A stretch of 64,000 nucleotides of DNA, taken from Benincasa hispida. Taxonomy: Eukaryota > Streptophyta > Magnoliopsida > Cucurbitales > Cucurbitaceae. This document shows positions 45,001 through 56,377 of the stretch, piece by piece. The DNA lies in contig NC_052350.1 in assembly GCF_009727055.1 (NCBI RefSeq), positions 40,004,757 through 40,068,756 of the forward strand, written 5' to 3'. Every line of letters starts with the position of its first letter. The stretch's first letter is position 1. Below the pieces are notes generated by a model. The model was not told the origin of the DNA. It was given only the letters and a program-made list of their open reading frames with translations, and searched no databases. The translations under genes and the position numbers were made by a program.

Positions 45001-48000
45001 GCAACTTGGGTTCGGAACGGCGTCGGACGTCGGGATGGTGCGGCGGAACGGCGTCAAACTGTGACCGGTGGAACTGGCCGCACAAATGGTGGCGGCTGAT
45101 GAGGCTTTCAGTCGAAGGCCGGTGGTGAGGCGTGTGGGCGGTCCGAGTTATGAACGGTAGAGGAAAGAAGAAAAAAGAAAAAAGAACAATGGGGGAAGGG
45201 TTCGGCGTTGCTATTCACGAGGAAGGAGGGAAGAGTTTTTTTTCCTTCTCTTTCTTGTCCTTTTGCTTTGCACACTCCATGAGAAGATAACACACACATA
45301 TATTATTTTCCTCTCTCCAAAACCCTATATATATATACACACCCGTTTTCTTTTCTTTTCCTTTTCCAACTTCCGAAATCCCCCACATTAGATTCCAAAA
45401 GCCAAATCTCAACCATCTTCCAACTAAAAAATTATCTTAATCCAATTACTCAATTCCAAATATAAATTCACCGATTGATTTAAATCCAAATCAAATTCAA
45501 ATAAAAACCAACCCTTCCAAATCCTTCAATTAATTTAAATAAAACTCCTAGTTCCTTGCCATACTAATTTGCAATTGAATTATTGAAGTACGATAACTCT
45601 GTTTTTTTTCTCACATCACAACTCAAGAAAATTAAATAAATTTTTCCCAGAAAACTTGGGTTGTCACAATAGCTAAGGTGTTGGCTAGCAAATTGAAAAA
45701 GGTTCTCTCTTGGACAATCTCTATTTCATAGGGTGCTCTCATTGCGGGAAGGCATTGACTAGACCCTTAATGCTAATGAGGCTATTGGGAATTATAGAAG
45801 AGGGAGTCATCTTTAAGATTGTCTTTGAGAGAACTTCTGACCACATGAATTAGAACTTTCTTGACAAAGTCCCCGCAAAGAAAGATTTTGGGTATAAATG
45901 GAGATATTGGATTTGGAGTTGCATCAAAGTGGCAAATATTCCATTCTCATAAATGGAAGGCCTAGGAGTAGGATTTGAGCTTTGGGAGACCTTGGATTGG
46001 GGTATTTTTTTGGACTCCACCTTCATGCATCACTACTTTTCATAAGTATCATGCAAGAATGCATATAGCTTTATTTATTTTTTTAATAATGTAACTGTAA
46101 TCTCGTCTTTTGTGTGATTGTGGTTGTTATTGGTGGATACTGAATTAGCCATCGTTCTGAATTTCACTTGCACTCCCATTGCAAATATCTGAGTAATATC
46201 TTTATGGTTTCAGGATGAGTCTATTTTGATATGGTTCTCTGGGAAAGAGGAGAAGCACCTTAAACTAAGTCACGTCTCTAGAATTATTTCTGGGCAACGG
46301 ACTGTAAGTTTTCAATTCAAAAGAATTATTATTTGCGAGTCTGCAATTTAAATAAATTAACTACGATTTTTGAGTATCCAATTCAAAGTAATTATCATTT
46401 GCTCTTATCGAAAATAATTATCATTTGCGGGTCTACATCTGTAAATAACTATTCTTTGTGAATGTTATTATTGATAGACAGTGACATTTTGCTATACTTG
46501 AAAATATTTTCAGCAGTTTTACTATTTAAAACAATTACCCTAATAATAATAATAATAATTAAAAAAAAAGAAGAAGAAGAAGAGGAAGAAGAAGAAAGCA
46601 TATGGTACGGTAGACTGGAATTTTCTCCTCAAAGTGCTCCATAGGAAAGGGTTTGGCAGAAGATGCACCTACAGGATTTAAAGTCGTATATCAAACACTT
46701 TTTTCTCATTGCTTGTAATTGGTAAGCCTACAGGTCTTATTAAGGCTTTCCATAGATATCAGGCAATAGATCCTCTTGGCCCATTCTTGTTTGTGTTAGT
46801 TGTAGATGTGTTTAGTCAGCATGCTCTATAAGGAGACTAGTGACAGGCGTCTTGATTGGTAAAGATAACATCCACATCAATCACCTCCATTTTGACAGCT
46901 TATGATATTCTTCCCATATATTCCTATGTATTCTTATATGAATGATGAAGATGGAACCTCTATATCAACGACCTTAAAAGCCTATTTCTATGGGGCAAGC
47001 AATAAGTTGTATTCCTGAAATGTGCTAATTAATTGCAGTTCTAATTTTTTTCAGCCTATCTTTCAAAGATATCCCCGGCCTGAGAAGGAATGCCAATCAT
47101 TTTCTCTAATATATAATGAGAGATCGCTTGATTTGGTTAGCCTTTCTTTCACTTATTTACAGTAGTACTGAACTTTTTCTTCTTTTGATGCTCTTTGGTG
47201 TTCTATAAGAGCTGGTATATGAGTAACTCTATGGGTTCTTATTAATGATATACTAGATATGCAAGGATAAAGACGAAACTGAGGTTTGGTTTAGTGGCTT
47301 AAAAGCATTAATTTCGCGTATCCATAATCGAAAGTGGAGAACTGAATCACGGAGTGATGGGATGCTGTCTGAAGTAAATAGTCCTAGAACATTTACACGA
47401 AGAAGTTCTCCCCTGCATTCCCCATTTAGCAGCAATGACAGCTTGCAGAAGGTATATATTTCTTTAGTATTCCAATTCTTCTCAGAATTTTCAAATTGAA
47501 TTAAAGTAATATATATTATTACATAAATTTTCAGGAAGGTGGAGAGCATATTAGACTTCACAGTCCTTATGGAAGTCCTCCAAAATATGGTTTGGATAAG
47601 GCTTTATCAGATTTAATGTTGTATAATATTCCTCCTAAAGGTTTCTTCCACTCAGATTCTGCAAGTGGTTCCGTTCATTCTTTGTCATCTGGAGGCTCAG
47701 ATAGCCTGCATGGGCACATGAAAGCAGTTCCAATGGATGCTTTTAGGGTTAGTCTATCTAGTGCTGTCAGCTCATCAAGCCAAGGTTCAGGAAATGATGA
47801 TTGTGATGCCTTGGGGGATGTTTTTATTTGGGGGGAAGGAACTGGTGAAGGTGTCCTTGGTGGTGGAACTCGTCGAGTTGGAAGTTCTTTTGATAGCAAA
47901 ATGGATTCTTTGCTGCCAAAAGCCTTAGAGTCTGTAGTAGTACTTGATGTACAAAACATTGCCTGTGGTAATCGTCATGCTGCCTTGGTGACCAAGCAAG

Positions 48001-51000
48001 GTGAAGTTTTCTCCTGGGGCGAGGAATACGGAGGCAGGCTTGGGCATGGAGGAGATTCTGATGCTCATCATCCAAAGCTTATCGACGCCCTCGGTAATTT
48101 AAACATTGAGCTAGTAGCTTGTGGTGAATATCATACGTGTGCTGTTACACTGTCTGGTGATCTGTATACATGGGGTGATGGCACCTATAATTCTGGCCTT
48201 CTTGGGCATGGAAAAGAAGTAAGTCACTGGGTTCCAAAACGAGTAACTGGCCCCTTACACGGCCTACATGTATCATCTATCTCTTGTGGACCTTGGCATA
48301 CAGCACTGGTGACATCTGCTGGAAAATTATTTACATTTGGTGATGGCACATTTGGTGTTCTTGGTCATGGAGATCGAGACAGCATTTCAATACCTAGAGA
48401 AGTGGAGTCTCTCAAAGGTCTACGTACTGTCCGAGCTGCTTGTGGTGTTTGGCATACAGCTGCAGTTGTAGAAGTTATAATTGGAAATCCAGGTTCGAAT
48501 AGCAACTCTTCAGGGAAGCTGTTTACTTGGGGGGATGGAGATAAAGGTCGGCTAGGGCATGGTGATAAAGAGGCAAGGCTTGTGCCTACTTGTGTTGCTG
48601 CTCTTGTTGAACCGAACTTTTGTCAAGTTGCTTGTGGACATAGTTTAACGGTAGCACTTACAAATTCTGGCCATGTCTACACTATGGGAAGCCCTGTTTA
48701 TGGTCAGCTAGGGAATCCTCAGGCAGATGGAAAGCTTCCAGCACGAGTTGAAGGAAAACTCTCAAAAAGCTTTGTGGAGGAGCTGGCTTGTGGTGCTTAC
48801 CATGTTGCTGTTTTGACTTCTAGAACTGAGGTTTACACATGGGGCAAGGGGGCGAATGGTCGTTTAGGTCATGGCAGCACTGATGATAGAAATACTCCGA
48901 CATTAGTTGAGGCTCTTAAAGATAAGCAAGTTAAAAGTATTGCTTGTGGCACCAATTTCACCGCAGCTATTTGCCTTCATAAGTGGGTTTCAGGTGTTGA
49001 TCAATCCATGTGTTCTGGTTGCCGTCTACCATTTAACTTTAAAAGGAAACGCCACAACTGTTATAACTGCGGTCTTGTCTTTTGTCATTCTTGCAGCAGT
49101 AAGAAGTCTCTCAAGGCTTCAATGGCACCAAACCCCAACAAAGCATATCGTGTTTGTGATAATTGCTATCATAAACTAAAAAAATTTATTGAAATGGACG
49201 CTTCTTCCCAGTCTTCACTGAGCAGAAGAGGAAGCCTTAATCAGGGATCAACTGAACTTGTGAACAAAAATGATAAGTTGGACTTGAAATCTCGGTCTCA
49301 ACTAGCCAGGCTTCCTTCTGTTGAATCATTCAAGCAGGTGGAAAGTCAGTCTTCAAAGAAAAACAAGAAACTAGAATTTAGCAGCAGTAGGGTCTCACCA
49401 ATTCCTAGTGGAGGCTCTCAGCGGGGAGCTCTTAATATCTCTAAATCTTTCAACCCGGTCTTTGGATCTTCAAAGAAGTTCTTTGCTGCATCTCTTCCTG
49501 GATCTAGAATTGTTTCTCGAGCTACATCTCCAATATCTAGGCGCCCCAGCCCTCCACGATCAACTACTCCTACTCCTACTCTTGGAGGACTTACCTCTCC
49601 AAGGATTGCAGTGAATGATGCTAAAAGCACAAACACCAGACTTAGCCAGGAGGTTATTAGATTAAGGGCTCAGGTAATTTCTTTATTTTTTACTGCTTTT
49701 AGTCCCTTATTGGCATTTATGTGATTTGATTAGTTAAAACTGCAATGACGTTTTGGAAGTGGCAGTGTATTTTTCTTGTTATCACTGGTACATGTACGTC
49801 TGTTCTTTTCTGAGCATAACTTCTCCTCGATCCTTTTCTTGTTCTAATTTGTTTAGAAAATGCTGGGGTATATCCATCAGAAAATGCTGGAATGGAGATC
49901 TAGGTATGAACTTTGAAAGGGCTTTTCTCAACTGAGAGAATCAGAGGAATGGTCTTCCCTTTCTTTAGGGTGCTCCTACCCCTAGAAATGTCATGTATTT
50001 TTTTACAGGCAAAAATTTTCATTGAGAAAAAAATGAAGGAATACATGAGCTTAAAAAAACTAAGCCCACAAAAAAAGACATCTCTCTATAGGAAAGGACT
50101 CTAGCTATGCAAAATAATGTCTTTATAGTAGTTACAAAAGGTCTTTGAAGTTGAAGTCCACAAAGAATCATGAAAGCGAACAAGAGACCAATTCTCACTA
50201 AGGTCCCTAGTGAGGTTTGGTCTTTGGTGATGTTTCATGTTTCTCTTTGGGCTTAAGGTTTTTTGTAATTACGCTCCAGGTAATATCTTACCTAGTTGGA
50301 AACCCTTTCTTTAGAGGAGATGCTATGGGCTTTTTTTTTTTAAAATTTATTTTTGTATGCCCTTGTATTCTTTCATTTTTTCTCAATGAAAGCAGTTGTT
50401 TCTATACTAAGATAATAATAATAAAAAAAAACTAAGGTCCCTATCCCCCTCTGAAAGTCCTATCATTCCGCTCACCCCAACAAATCCATAAAATCATATA
50501 TATCCCAGCAAGCCATAAGAAGCGACCCTTCTCCCCACGAGGCAGATCGAGGAGGAACTCCTTGATCATACTATTAGTATCCCTCTAACGAACGACCAAA
50601 ATGCCAAACGTCTAAAAAATAGCTCCAACCCCAAGAAATGTCATGTATGGAACTAAGACAATTCAAAGATGTCAAAGACCCTTAATTGTTTTTCGCTCTC
50701 CATTCATCTCAATTGCACTTCAACATTTTTCATGAAGAGATAACCAGCAGTGTTTGTATAGGAATAAGCAAATCCTCGAGACAAATGAACTTTTTGGGAT
50801 CTTAAACGCTTAGCACCACCTATTGCAATGGGAGACTTTGAAGAAGGGATTATCCATATATCTCTTACCTCAAGGTTTGTGTTGATTATAGAAGCTGGAA
50901 CCATAGTTTGGCTCACTAGTCCAAGGGAAAATTGACCAAATTGTACCCAGACAATTCAATCCTCACTGAAATTTGGTTTGAAAGAATTCAGAGTCTTCCA

Positions 51001-54000
51001 AGATGAATCAGGAGCTCCCTTTACAAGTCTTTTTTTTCTCTGAAAAAATTTTCAATTCAAGATTTATGTTTAAATTGGAATGCTTTTTGTTTTTCCAACT
51101 TAGTCTATTTATTTAGAAGGATGTCGTCCCAATTCTTCTTTTGTATTTGCATATGTACTTGTTATTGTTCTCTTGTACTTCGAGCATCAGTCTCTTTTCA
51201 TTTATTCAATGAAATTTTATTTTCATTAAAAAAACAGAAACAATTTCATTTATTAATAAAATAAAATGGAGTAAAAACTCCAACACCTATCAGTGATTAA
51301 AACAAAGCTCTCCAATTGGAGATTAGATAAGCTGCTATAATGGACAAAATAATGCCAGATTTGCACCCAAAAATTGAAAAAAAAAAAAAAAAGAAGAAAG
51401 AAAGAAAGAAAAACGATAGAGAGAACATATTCCAGATAGTGATCAAGAGAGGTGAAGGAGTCCATGAAAAGACGACCATTAAGCTTGCTCCAAAGTGCCA
51501 AAGAAATGCTCGATTGAGAGCCAACCAAAGAGTCCTTTTAACACCACCAAATGAATGTCTCACTAAAAGAGTAGCAAGAAGATAAAAAATATTGTTAGGA
51601 AAAGGCAAGGACCAGCTAAAAGCCCCCAACTTAAGCAGCCAAAAAGCCCCCATTGTTATGTCTGTCCTTTTCTCGGCACCAAATTCAGGCAACACACCAA
51701 GAAGGAGAAAGTTGCATATAAGGCATTTGTCATTGGAGTCGATCAGATGTTCTAACAATGCCAAGACTTAGCTCCCGAAGGAAAATTTAAATTTTCTTAG
51801 GGTAATGATCAGACCAAATAACTGAATAAAGATCTTTAAAAACCGAATCAAGAGTGCCCATCAAATCACCCATGAGAGACTTAAGAGGAAAACTCAAAGA
51901 CATCCAAAGGCTAGGACCAAGTATGAGGTGATGAACAAACCCTGTCTGAAGACAAGAAATGAGAAAGGTTAGCCCATTCAGCTACCTCCAACTCATTAAG
52001 ATTACAACGATGACGCAAATCCCAAGCTTATGAGTCTGCAACCTATGCATTAGCCAGTAGCCTTGGTGTCATTAGGATGAAGAGCAAGACGAAAATGTTG
52101 AGGAAAAATAGTGGAAATAACACGACAACTGAGCCAAGAGTCTTTCCAAAAGGAAATAAAGATTCCATTACCAAGACATTGCTGTACATGAGGAGTCGTT
52201 GAGTCAATAGTCTGACAAATAAAGCGCCAAGGGGACTTACAAGTGCCATGGCGAATAGGGGTAGGCCAGTTGCTCCCATTACTAAATTCATAGTACTTGG
52301 CATCAATAAGCATTCTCCAAAGAACATTCTCTTCATGAAGAAATCTCCAAATTGTAAATCCGAATGCTTTTAAGATCATAGACTTGATGACAACTTATCT
52401 AGGATATCCTATGGGTTTTCCTATGTAAAATGTGTTGGAGGGTGGTTGTCTTGTAGGATGAATTGAGGTGCTCATTAATTGGCTTGAGTACCCAAAATTA
52501 TGTACAAGAAAAAACTGCTCTTCAAACATATTTTTTTGCTTTTAATATTAATGCCAAACTCTTGGTATTTTTTGCAATCTTCTTTGACCTCAATTTCGTT
52601 GATGCCTTAATTTTTCTTTTTGAAAGTCCATGCCTGTTCCAAGGCCCAAACTTTGGGGACTTCAAGAATTTTCCTTATTAAGCTCACCCTAAAGTTCAAA
52701 TATGCGTCTCCTAAGTAGGTGTTACTTGGAGACCACGGGCCTTAGCCAATCTGGCAACCCCTTGGGGATGTTGATGCCTTATTCCTTACCCCTTGTTTTC
52801 CTGTTTGTTACTATATCATTATTATCATTATTGTTGTTTTTAACATTATTAATAAATGACAGAAGAAAATCCCAAATTTATTCACAGGGCATTTCCTTAA
52901 TATTATAATTGTTTTTTTCTTTAATCAAGGTGTATCCTTATCAATACAAATTTGTGCATGAAACGGTTTACAATAGAGGAGTATACCCGTAATCTTCTGA
53001 TAGTGTTGTCTTTGGCATATGATTATTTCATTTTCTATACTCAACAGGACACACTATTTGGTGTATCCCTCTTCTACTTCTTGGTCCAATTTTACCAATA
53101 GTCTTATCTAAAAAATCATTTGGGAAATAATAGACTAAATAATATAGTGTTAGAGAATAAGTTTTCTCAACCGAATATTCTCAGGTTGAAAACCTTACAC
53201 GCAAGGCACAACTTCAAGAAGTTGAGCTAGAAAGAACAAGTAAACAGTTGAAGGAAGCAATATCAATAGCAAGTGAGGAGGCTGCAAGATGTAATGCAGC
53301 CAAAGAAGTGATCAAGTCACTAACTGCGCAAGTAAGTTGGTTTTTTTAATGAGCTATTCTACTAAAGTCATGATTCCCATTATATGACTGCACAAATAGG
53401 TATTATATTTGCTAAACTCAATTAATCTGAGAACATAATTCCCTAATAATTCCCTACCTAACAAGCACTTATATTATGTAAACTATCTACCTCCAACAGC
53501 AGTACATTAACGATGATTCAGGCTTGTAGTTCTAAAACCAAGAAAGAAAAAGGAAAGGAGTACATGATTTGAACTCTGAAGTAATTGAATTGTTAAAGTG
53601 TATCCTGCCCATGATTTCTAACACATGTTGATTTCCAGGAGTAAAGAAAGAAAAAAAAACATATTTTGGTTTCGTTACTAATAATCCTGAGAATAAATTT
53701 TAGGAACTGCACTTTTTAATTGTTAATTAAAAAACTCTAAGTTGTCGAGCTTGTTTTTTTTTGTTCTTTTTTCCATTTATTTTTATTCTCGGACGTTTGT
53801 GTCCTGGTCACAAATTTTCTAACTGTTTTTCCATTTATTTTCATTTGTCATTTTTTTCAGTTGTTTGATCCAAGTTTAGTTCATCATCTTTAAGAAATCC
53901 AAGTTATCTTGCCTGTGTTGTGTGTTCTATTCCAACAAAGCATTTATTTTGATGAGCTAGGTTACTCAAAATTGAAATTATGTCTCGAACAAGTTGCTCC

Positions 54001-55847
54001 ATTTTTTTCAGGATATGTGTTACATTTCAGTCTTATTCCCTTAATGTTATCCGAGAATGTCAGTGAGTACTAATTTTTTTTTTTTCTATCGGATGGTGAA
54101 CAGCTGAAGGAAATGGCTGAGAGGCTGCCAGTTGGAGCTGCTTGTAACATTAAATCAACTCTTGCCTCTTTCAGCTCCGGTCCCACCTTCAATCATTTGA
54201 TCAACACTTCTATAGACCAATTAAGTGGTCAAGAAACATCCTTAGAGACAGACTCAAACAGTTCAAGTGTCCAGTTGCTTTCTAATGGATCGAGCACCAC
54301 AAATAACCAGTCTTCAACTCAAAGCAAATTGAGTCAATTGGATTCAACAAAGAACGGAAATAGAATTAAAGAAACTGAAACTCGCCAAGAAGCAGAATGG
54401 GTTGAGCAAGATGAGCCTGGTGTGTATATTACACTCACCTCACAACCAGGAGGTGTCAAGGATCTTAAGCGAGTTCGTTTCAGGTAAGCATGTTTTACCC
54501 AATGTTATACCCAGTTCCCATAAAATACTGCTGCTGGTGTCCATGGTAGGAGACCTACTGGTTGAAACTCATGATAACTAAGTAGTTTTTGTTCGCTCAG
54601 CCGTCCATTTCTTGATTGTGAATACTTCCAGGTTGTTTGATAATAAAGAACAGACTTCAAAATTATTCTTACAAATAAAAAAGAAGATTATTAAGGCCCC
54701 TTTGATAATCATTTGGTTTTTAGTTTTTGAAAATTAAGCCTATTTCTTCTCAATCTCTTACGATGGGTTTCATCTTAAGAAAATAATTTAATTCTTAGCC
54801 AAATTCCAAAAACAAAAACAGATTTTTAAAAACTACATTCTTTTTTTAATTTTATTTCTAGTTTTCAAATTTGGCTTGGTTTTTGAAAACATCGGTAGAG
54901 GGTGGATAATAAAGCAAAAAAACTTAGAGGTAGAACTGATGTTTATATGCTCAACTTTCAAAAATCAAGAATCAAATGTTTATCAAACAGGACCTAAATA
55001 GGTAGTAGGCTAACTCTATTTTAAATTAGAAAGCTAAACACAAAATTATTTTCAAAACAAGACCTACAAAATTATTATCAAACAAGACCTACAATGTGTA
55101 GTTCCCTGCATCAATATTAGAAGCAGTGTTTTTTTTTTTTTGGAGAAAGTTTGGTTATGGTGATGTCATAAGTGTGGAGTATCAATTACAGTTTAGAGCT
55201 TCTTGGTGATGTCATAGCAACTGCAAATTCTGTTCCAGTTATCCAATTTCTATGATCATTTATAATTGGGAAGTTCTTGTAATTAGCGTCTTTCAGAGGG
55301 GGTTAATCTCTTCCCCCACCTTAGGTACAGAGCCGTGCGATGGGCACAGAGCGAACTATTCTTTCGCCTTTTACCCTTCCCCCACCTTAGGTTGTCATTT
55401 ATCTTGCCTAAACAGTGTGGAGTTTTTTCCAGTTTTGAGTATCAAATGCGCATACTCTTGCAACATTACTTTATTTATTTCTTTCTCATTTCAAATCAAT
55501 GGTTAATGCTAAGTTCATACGAGAGGCAGTATTGAACTTAAGCTTTGAACTTCTTAGATATAGTAGTGACTTAAGAATACTTTGATTTTAATTTTCATTT
55601 CTTATGATTTTGTTTGTTCGTACATTCGATCATGCAAGCATCGACTACTTTATGATCTTTTCTCCATGCAAAACTTTCTCTGAATTTTACATGACTGGTT
55701 CATGTTGGATGCAGTCGGAAGCGATTTACGGAGAAACAAGCAGAGCAATGGTGGGCAGAGAACCGTGCACGAGTTTACGAACGATATAATGTACGTGTGA
55801 TGGACAAGTCTAGTATAGGCATTGGAAGTGAAGAGTTGACTCATTGA
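39094..55847 (+). CDS. PH-RCC1-FYVE-BRX protein (PRAF family), nine coding exons
   Basis: Exons, joined by GT/AG sites with the frame kept: 39094-39153, 43106-43192, 46214-46303, 47055-47135, 47257-47451, 47535-49673, 53185-53331, 54104-54483, 55715-55847; 3312 nt, 1103 residues. Exons 1-5 encode the PH domain (about residues 20-140; [20 protein letters not shown]). Exon 6 encodes RCC1 repeats (about 266-650; WGEG, GRLGHG, ACGxxHT) and a FYVE zinc finger (about 653-722) with the plant variant [10 protein letters not shown]. Exon 7 is a coiled coil, and exons 8-9 carry the C-terminal BRX domain (about 1030-1089; [36 protein letters not shown]). PRAF proteins bind phosphoinositides via PH/FYVE, and some have GEF-like RCC1 activity or act in cell polarity. 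Length fits the family (~1000-1100). All domains look intact. Transposons make introns 1, 2 and 6 over 3 kb each. Confidence 0.93.
39466..40540 (+). mobile_element. Ty3/gypsy 5' fragment in intron 1
   Basis: An LTR-like segment (39466-39680, TGTTGGGTGTG...CTCATCA) is followed by a tRNA-Met-like PBS (TTGGTATTAGAGC), then gag from 39721 ([13 protein letters not shown], then a stop). The core gag domain at 40028-40270 reads [36 protein letters not shown] and LKKRILVRF, typical of Ty3/gypsy retrotransposon gag. Coding capacity ends near 40540; no pol or 3' LTR remains. It is a truncated relic on the gene's sense strand. Confidence 0.75.
40720..41119 (+). mobile_element. LINE 3'-end remnant in intron 1
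   Basis: The segment ends TTTCATTTATCAATGAAATGG...TTCTTATAAAAAA, the type of 3' UTR plus A-rich tail seen in the other LINE copies of this window. The 5' limit is not visible. Confidence 0.4.
41131..42080 (+). mobile_element. 5'-truncated LINE in intron 1
   Basis: Flanked by the perfect 11-bp duplication AATGACACCTG (41120-41130 and 42081-42091), with an A-rich 3' tail (TATATAAAAAATAAAA). Translation in mixed frames gives the ORF2 C-terminus: FWKD-type start, [17 protein letters not shown], then the RT zinc-binding region ([14 protein letters not shown]) and [19 protein letters not shown]. Truncation at the 5' end plus target duplication is the signature of LINE retrotransposition. Confidence 0.8.
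42092..42960 (+). mobile_element. LINE-like remnant in intron 1
   Basis: Degenerate sequence with ORF1-like phrases ([16 protein letters not shown]) and a LINE-type 3' end near 42835-42910 (TTGTACTCTTTCATTCATTAATG). No intact frame and no target duplication were found. Confidence 0.35.
43317..43527 (-). repeat. MITE family M1, copy 2 (intron 2)
   Basis: Inverted ends GGCATGTTTGAGAGT and ACTCCCAAACATGGCC. It aligns with 9564-9756 in reverse. TTA lies close to both ends, as PIF/Harbinger-type MITEs would leave, but the left junction has an extra base. Confidence 0.7.
44300..44858 (+). pseudogene. rpoB: Plastid rpoB fragment in nuclear DNA
   Basis: Translation matches the N-terminal part of the plastid RNA polymerase beta subunit: [66 protein letters not shown], then [30 protein letters not shown] 75-bp segment is tandemly duplicated (44351-44425, 44426-44500; two differences), each copy ending in a stop. 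About a dozen codons present in plastid genes after CYPEI are missing. The frame from 44496 stays open for 143 codons, but it is a fragment with no promoter and cannot be functional. It lies inside the probable solo LTR, antisense to its inferred polarity. Confidence 0.9.
44351..44500 (+). repeat. 75-bp tandem duplication in the rpoB fragment
   Basis: Copies 44351-44425 and 44426-44500 differ at two positions by eye (TGAA/TAAA and CCTG/CCCG). The unit is 25 codons long, so the frame is kept. Confidence 0.9.
46440..46546. repeat. MITE family M2, partial copy (intron 3)
   Basis: TTGATAGACAG, then ATTTTGCTATACTTGAAAATATTTT and TTTAAAACAATTACCC match the right half of the 22071-22276 element. 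It is followed by an AAT/GAA microsatellite (about 46543-46600). Confidence 0.45.
46650..47000 (+). pseudogene. LINE RT fragment in intron 3
   Basis: Reads, with frameshifts, [46 protein letters not shown], then [11 protein letters not shown]. This is the central RT region of a plant LINE (RQGDPLSPFLF block). It overlaps in content with the end of the intron-2 LINE fragment, so it is a separate copy. Confidence 0.65.
49990..50700 (-). mobile_element. LINE remnant, antisense, in intron 6
   Basis: Its 3' end is near 50010-50050 (reverse of TTCATTGAGAAAAAAATGAA). The minus strand at 50440-50700 encodes [20 protein letters not shown] and [15 protein letters not shown], typical of the region after RT in plant LINEs. 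It is interrupted by a sense LINE fragment at 50210-50430. Confidence 0.6.
50210..50430 (+). mobile_element. Short LINE 3' fragment nested in the antisense LINE
   Basis: Flanked by a perfect 13-bp duplication ACTAAGGTCCCTA (50197-50209 and 50431-50443). Encodes the very C-terminus [17 protein letters not shown] and a 3' UTR with TTGTATTCTTTCATTTTTTC, and ends in an A-rich tail. A severely 5'-truncated LINE insertion. Confidence 0.8.
50701..51239. other. Intron 6 sequence with a LINE-like 3' end
   Basis: Near 51160-51236 the phrase TTGTACTTCGAGCATC, then TTTATTCAATGAAATTTTATT and an A run, looks like a sense LINE 3' end. The rest is unassigned. Confidence 0.35.
51240..52380 (-). mobile_element. 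LINE ORF2 remnant, antisense, in intron 6
   Basis: The minus strand encodes at 52379-52050 [29 protein letters not shown] and [12 protein letters not shown], and at 51764-51297 [34 protein letters not shown] and [11 protein letters not shown]. These are the post-RT and zinc-binding parts of a plant LINE. Frameshifts and stops prevent function. Confidence 0.7.
52381..53184. other. Rest of intron 6
   Basis: No domain or clear repeat is recognised. It ends in the acceptor TTCTCAG before exon 7. Confidence 0.4.
54694..54995. repeat. hAT-like MITE in intron 8
   Basis: Inverted ends of about 40 bp: AGGCCCCTTTGATAATCATT on the left and, on the right, the reverse of AGGTCCTGTTTGATAAACAT, followed in both by TTGRTTNTTNRTTTTTGAAA-like sequence. 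The length of 302 bp and GGCCCCTTTGATAA ends fit common plant MITEs. No 8-bp target duplication was seen. Confidence 0.7.
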
Positions 55848-56377
55848 CTTGTGCAAACAGCCATAGAAACCAAATCATTTTGTATATGGATGGAAAACAA
55901 AAGGTTTGTTCAATTTCCAAGCTCTACTTAACAACTGGGTCATATTGACCGTTGAGATTTAGATTGGAACTATCATGATATAGGTTTTAAGAAAGGGACA
56001 AGATTTGGTACAATTAGAGGGAAAATTAGATGAATTTGATGATTTGTTTTCGAATGTCGATTTCTCATTTCTTTCAGGTTTAGTGTTTTTCTTTTTTTCC
56101 ATTCTTCCCCTGTATGGCTTTGTGTGGGGGTTAAGAGAAATGTAAATACTACTAGTTGCTCTCTATTGATGAAATCAGTTTCAGTTTAAATTCTAAAAGC
56201 ATCTTCCCCTCCTTTCTTCCCCCTCTTTCAAGTCAAATTCTAAATCTTGATTACTTACATTTATTCCTTTTTCATTCAAACATATCATTTACTCAGTGAA
56301 GTTCTCTGTTTAGGTTTATCTAGAATTCTTTGTTTGAGAATGATTTTGTTTTTAGTTTTTCAATTTTTAAAAATTAT
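55848..56377 (+). other. 3' UTR and downstream of the PRAF gene
   Basis: Follows the stop codon at 55845-55847. T-rich sequence near 56080-56200 is the likely 3' end region. No canonical AATAAA was identified, as is common in plants. Confidence 0.4.

Larger units (their letters stand above)
43853..45668 (-). mobile_element. Probable 1.8-kb solo LTR in the LINE
   Basis: Ends are TGTAACGACCTGATTTTCC and, inverted, TGTGACAACCCAAGTTTTC, i.e. the TG...CA type with complementary termini seen in some plant Ty3/gypsy LTRs. CTAGC (43848-43852) and ATAGC (45669-45673) flank it, a 5-bp target duplication with one mismatch. A TATATATATA box near 45332-45343 suggests minus-strand polarity. There is no second LTR, PBS or coding domain. 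It contains a plastid rpoB fragment. A MULE is less likely given the 5-bp duplication. Confidence 0.6.
43780..46010 (+). mobile_element. LINE RT fragment split by a solo LTR (intron 2)
   Basis: 43808-43847 encodes [13 protein letters not shown], and after the insertion 45669-45980 continues with [16 protein letters not shown] and then, frame-broken, FERTSDH, FLDKV and INGRPR. Together these are consecutive parts of a plant LINE RT domain. Ends are degraded. The element lies in the sense direction in intron 2 of the PRAF gene. Confidence 0.7.

Noticed and set aside
43853..45668. Pack-MULE carrying rpoB
   Set aside because: The flanking duplication is 5 bp rather than about 9 bp, and the ends are TG...CA, which fits an LTR better.
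45669..47000. One LINE spanning exon 3 of the PRAF gene
   Set aside because: The two RT pieces overlap in content around the NGRPxG region, so they are separate copies on either side of a real exon.
47592..47594. Translation start of the PRAF gene at this TTG codon
   Set aside because: The frame is open upstream through exon 6 and joins exons 1-5, which encode the expected PH domain starting at ATG 39094.
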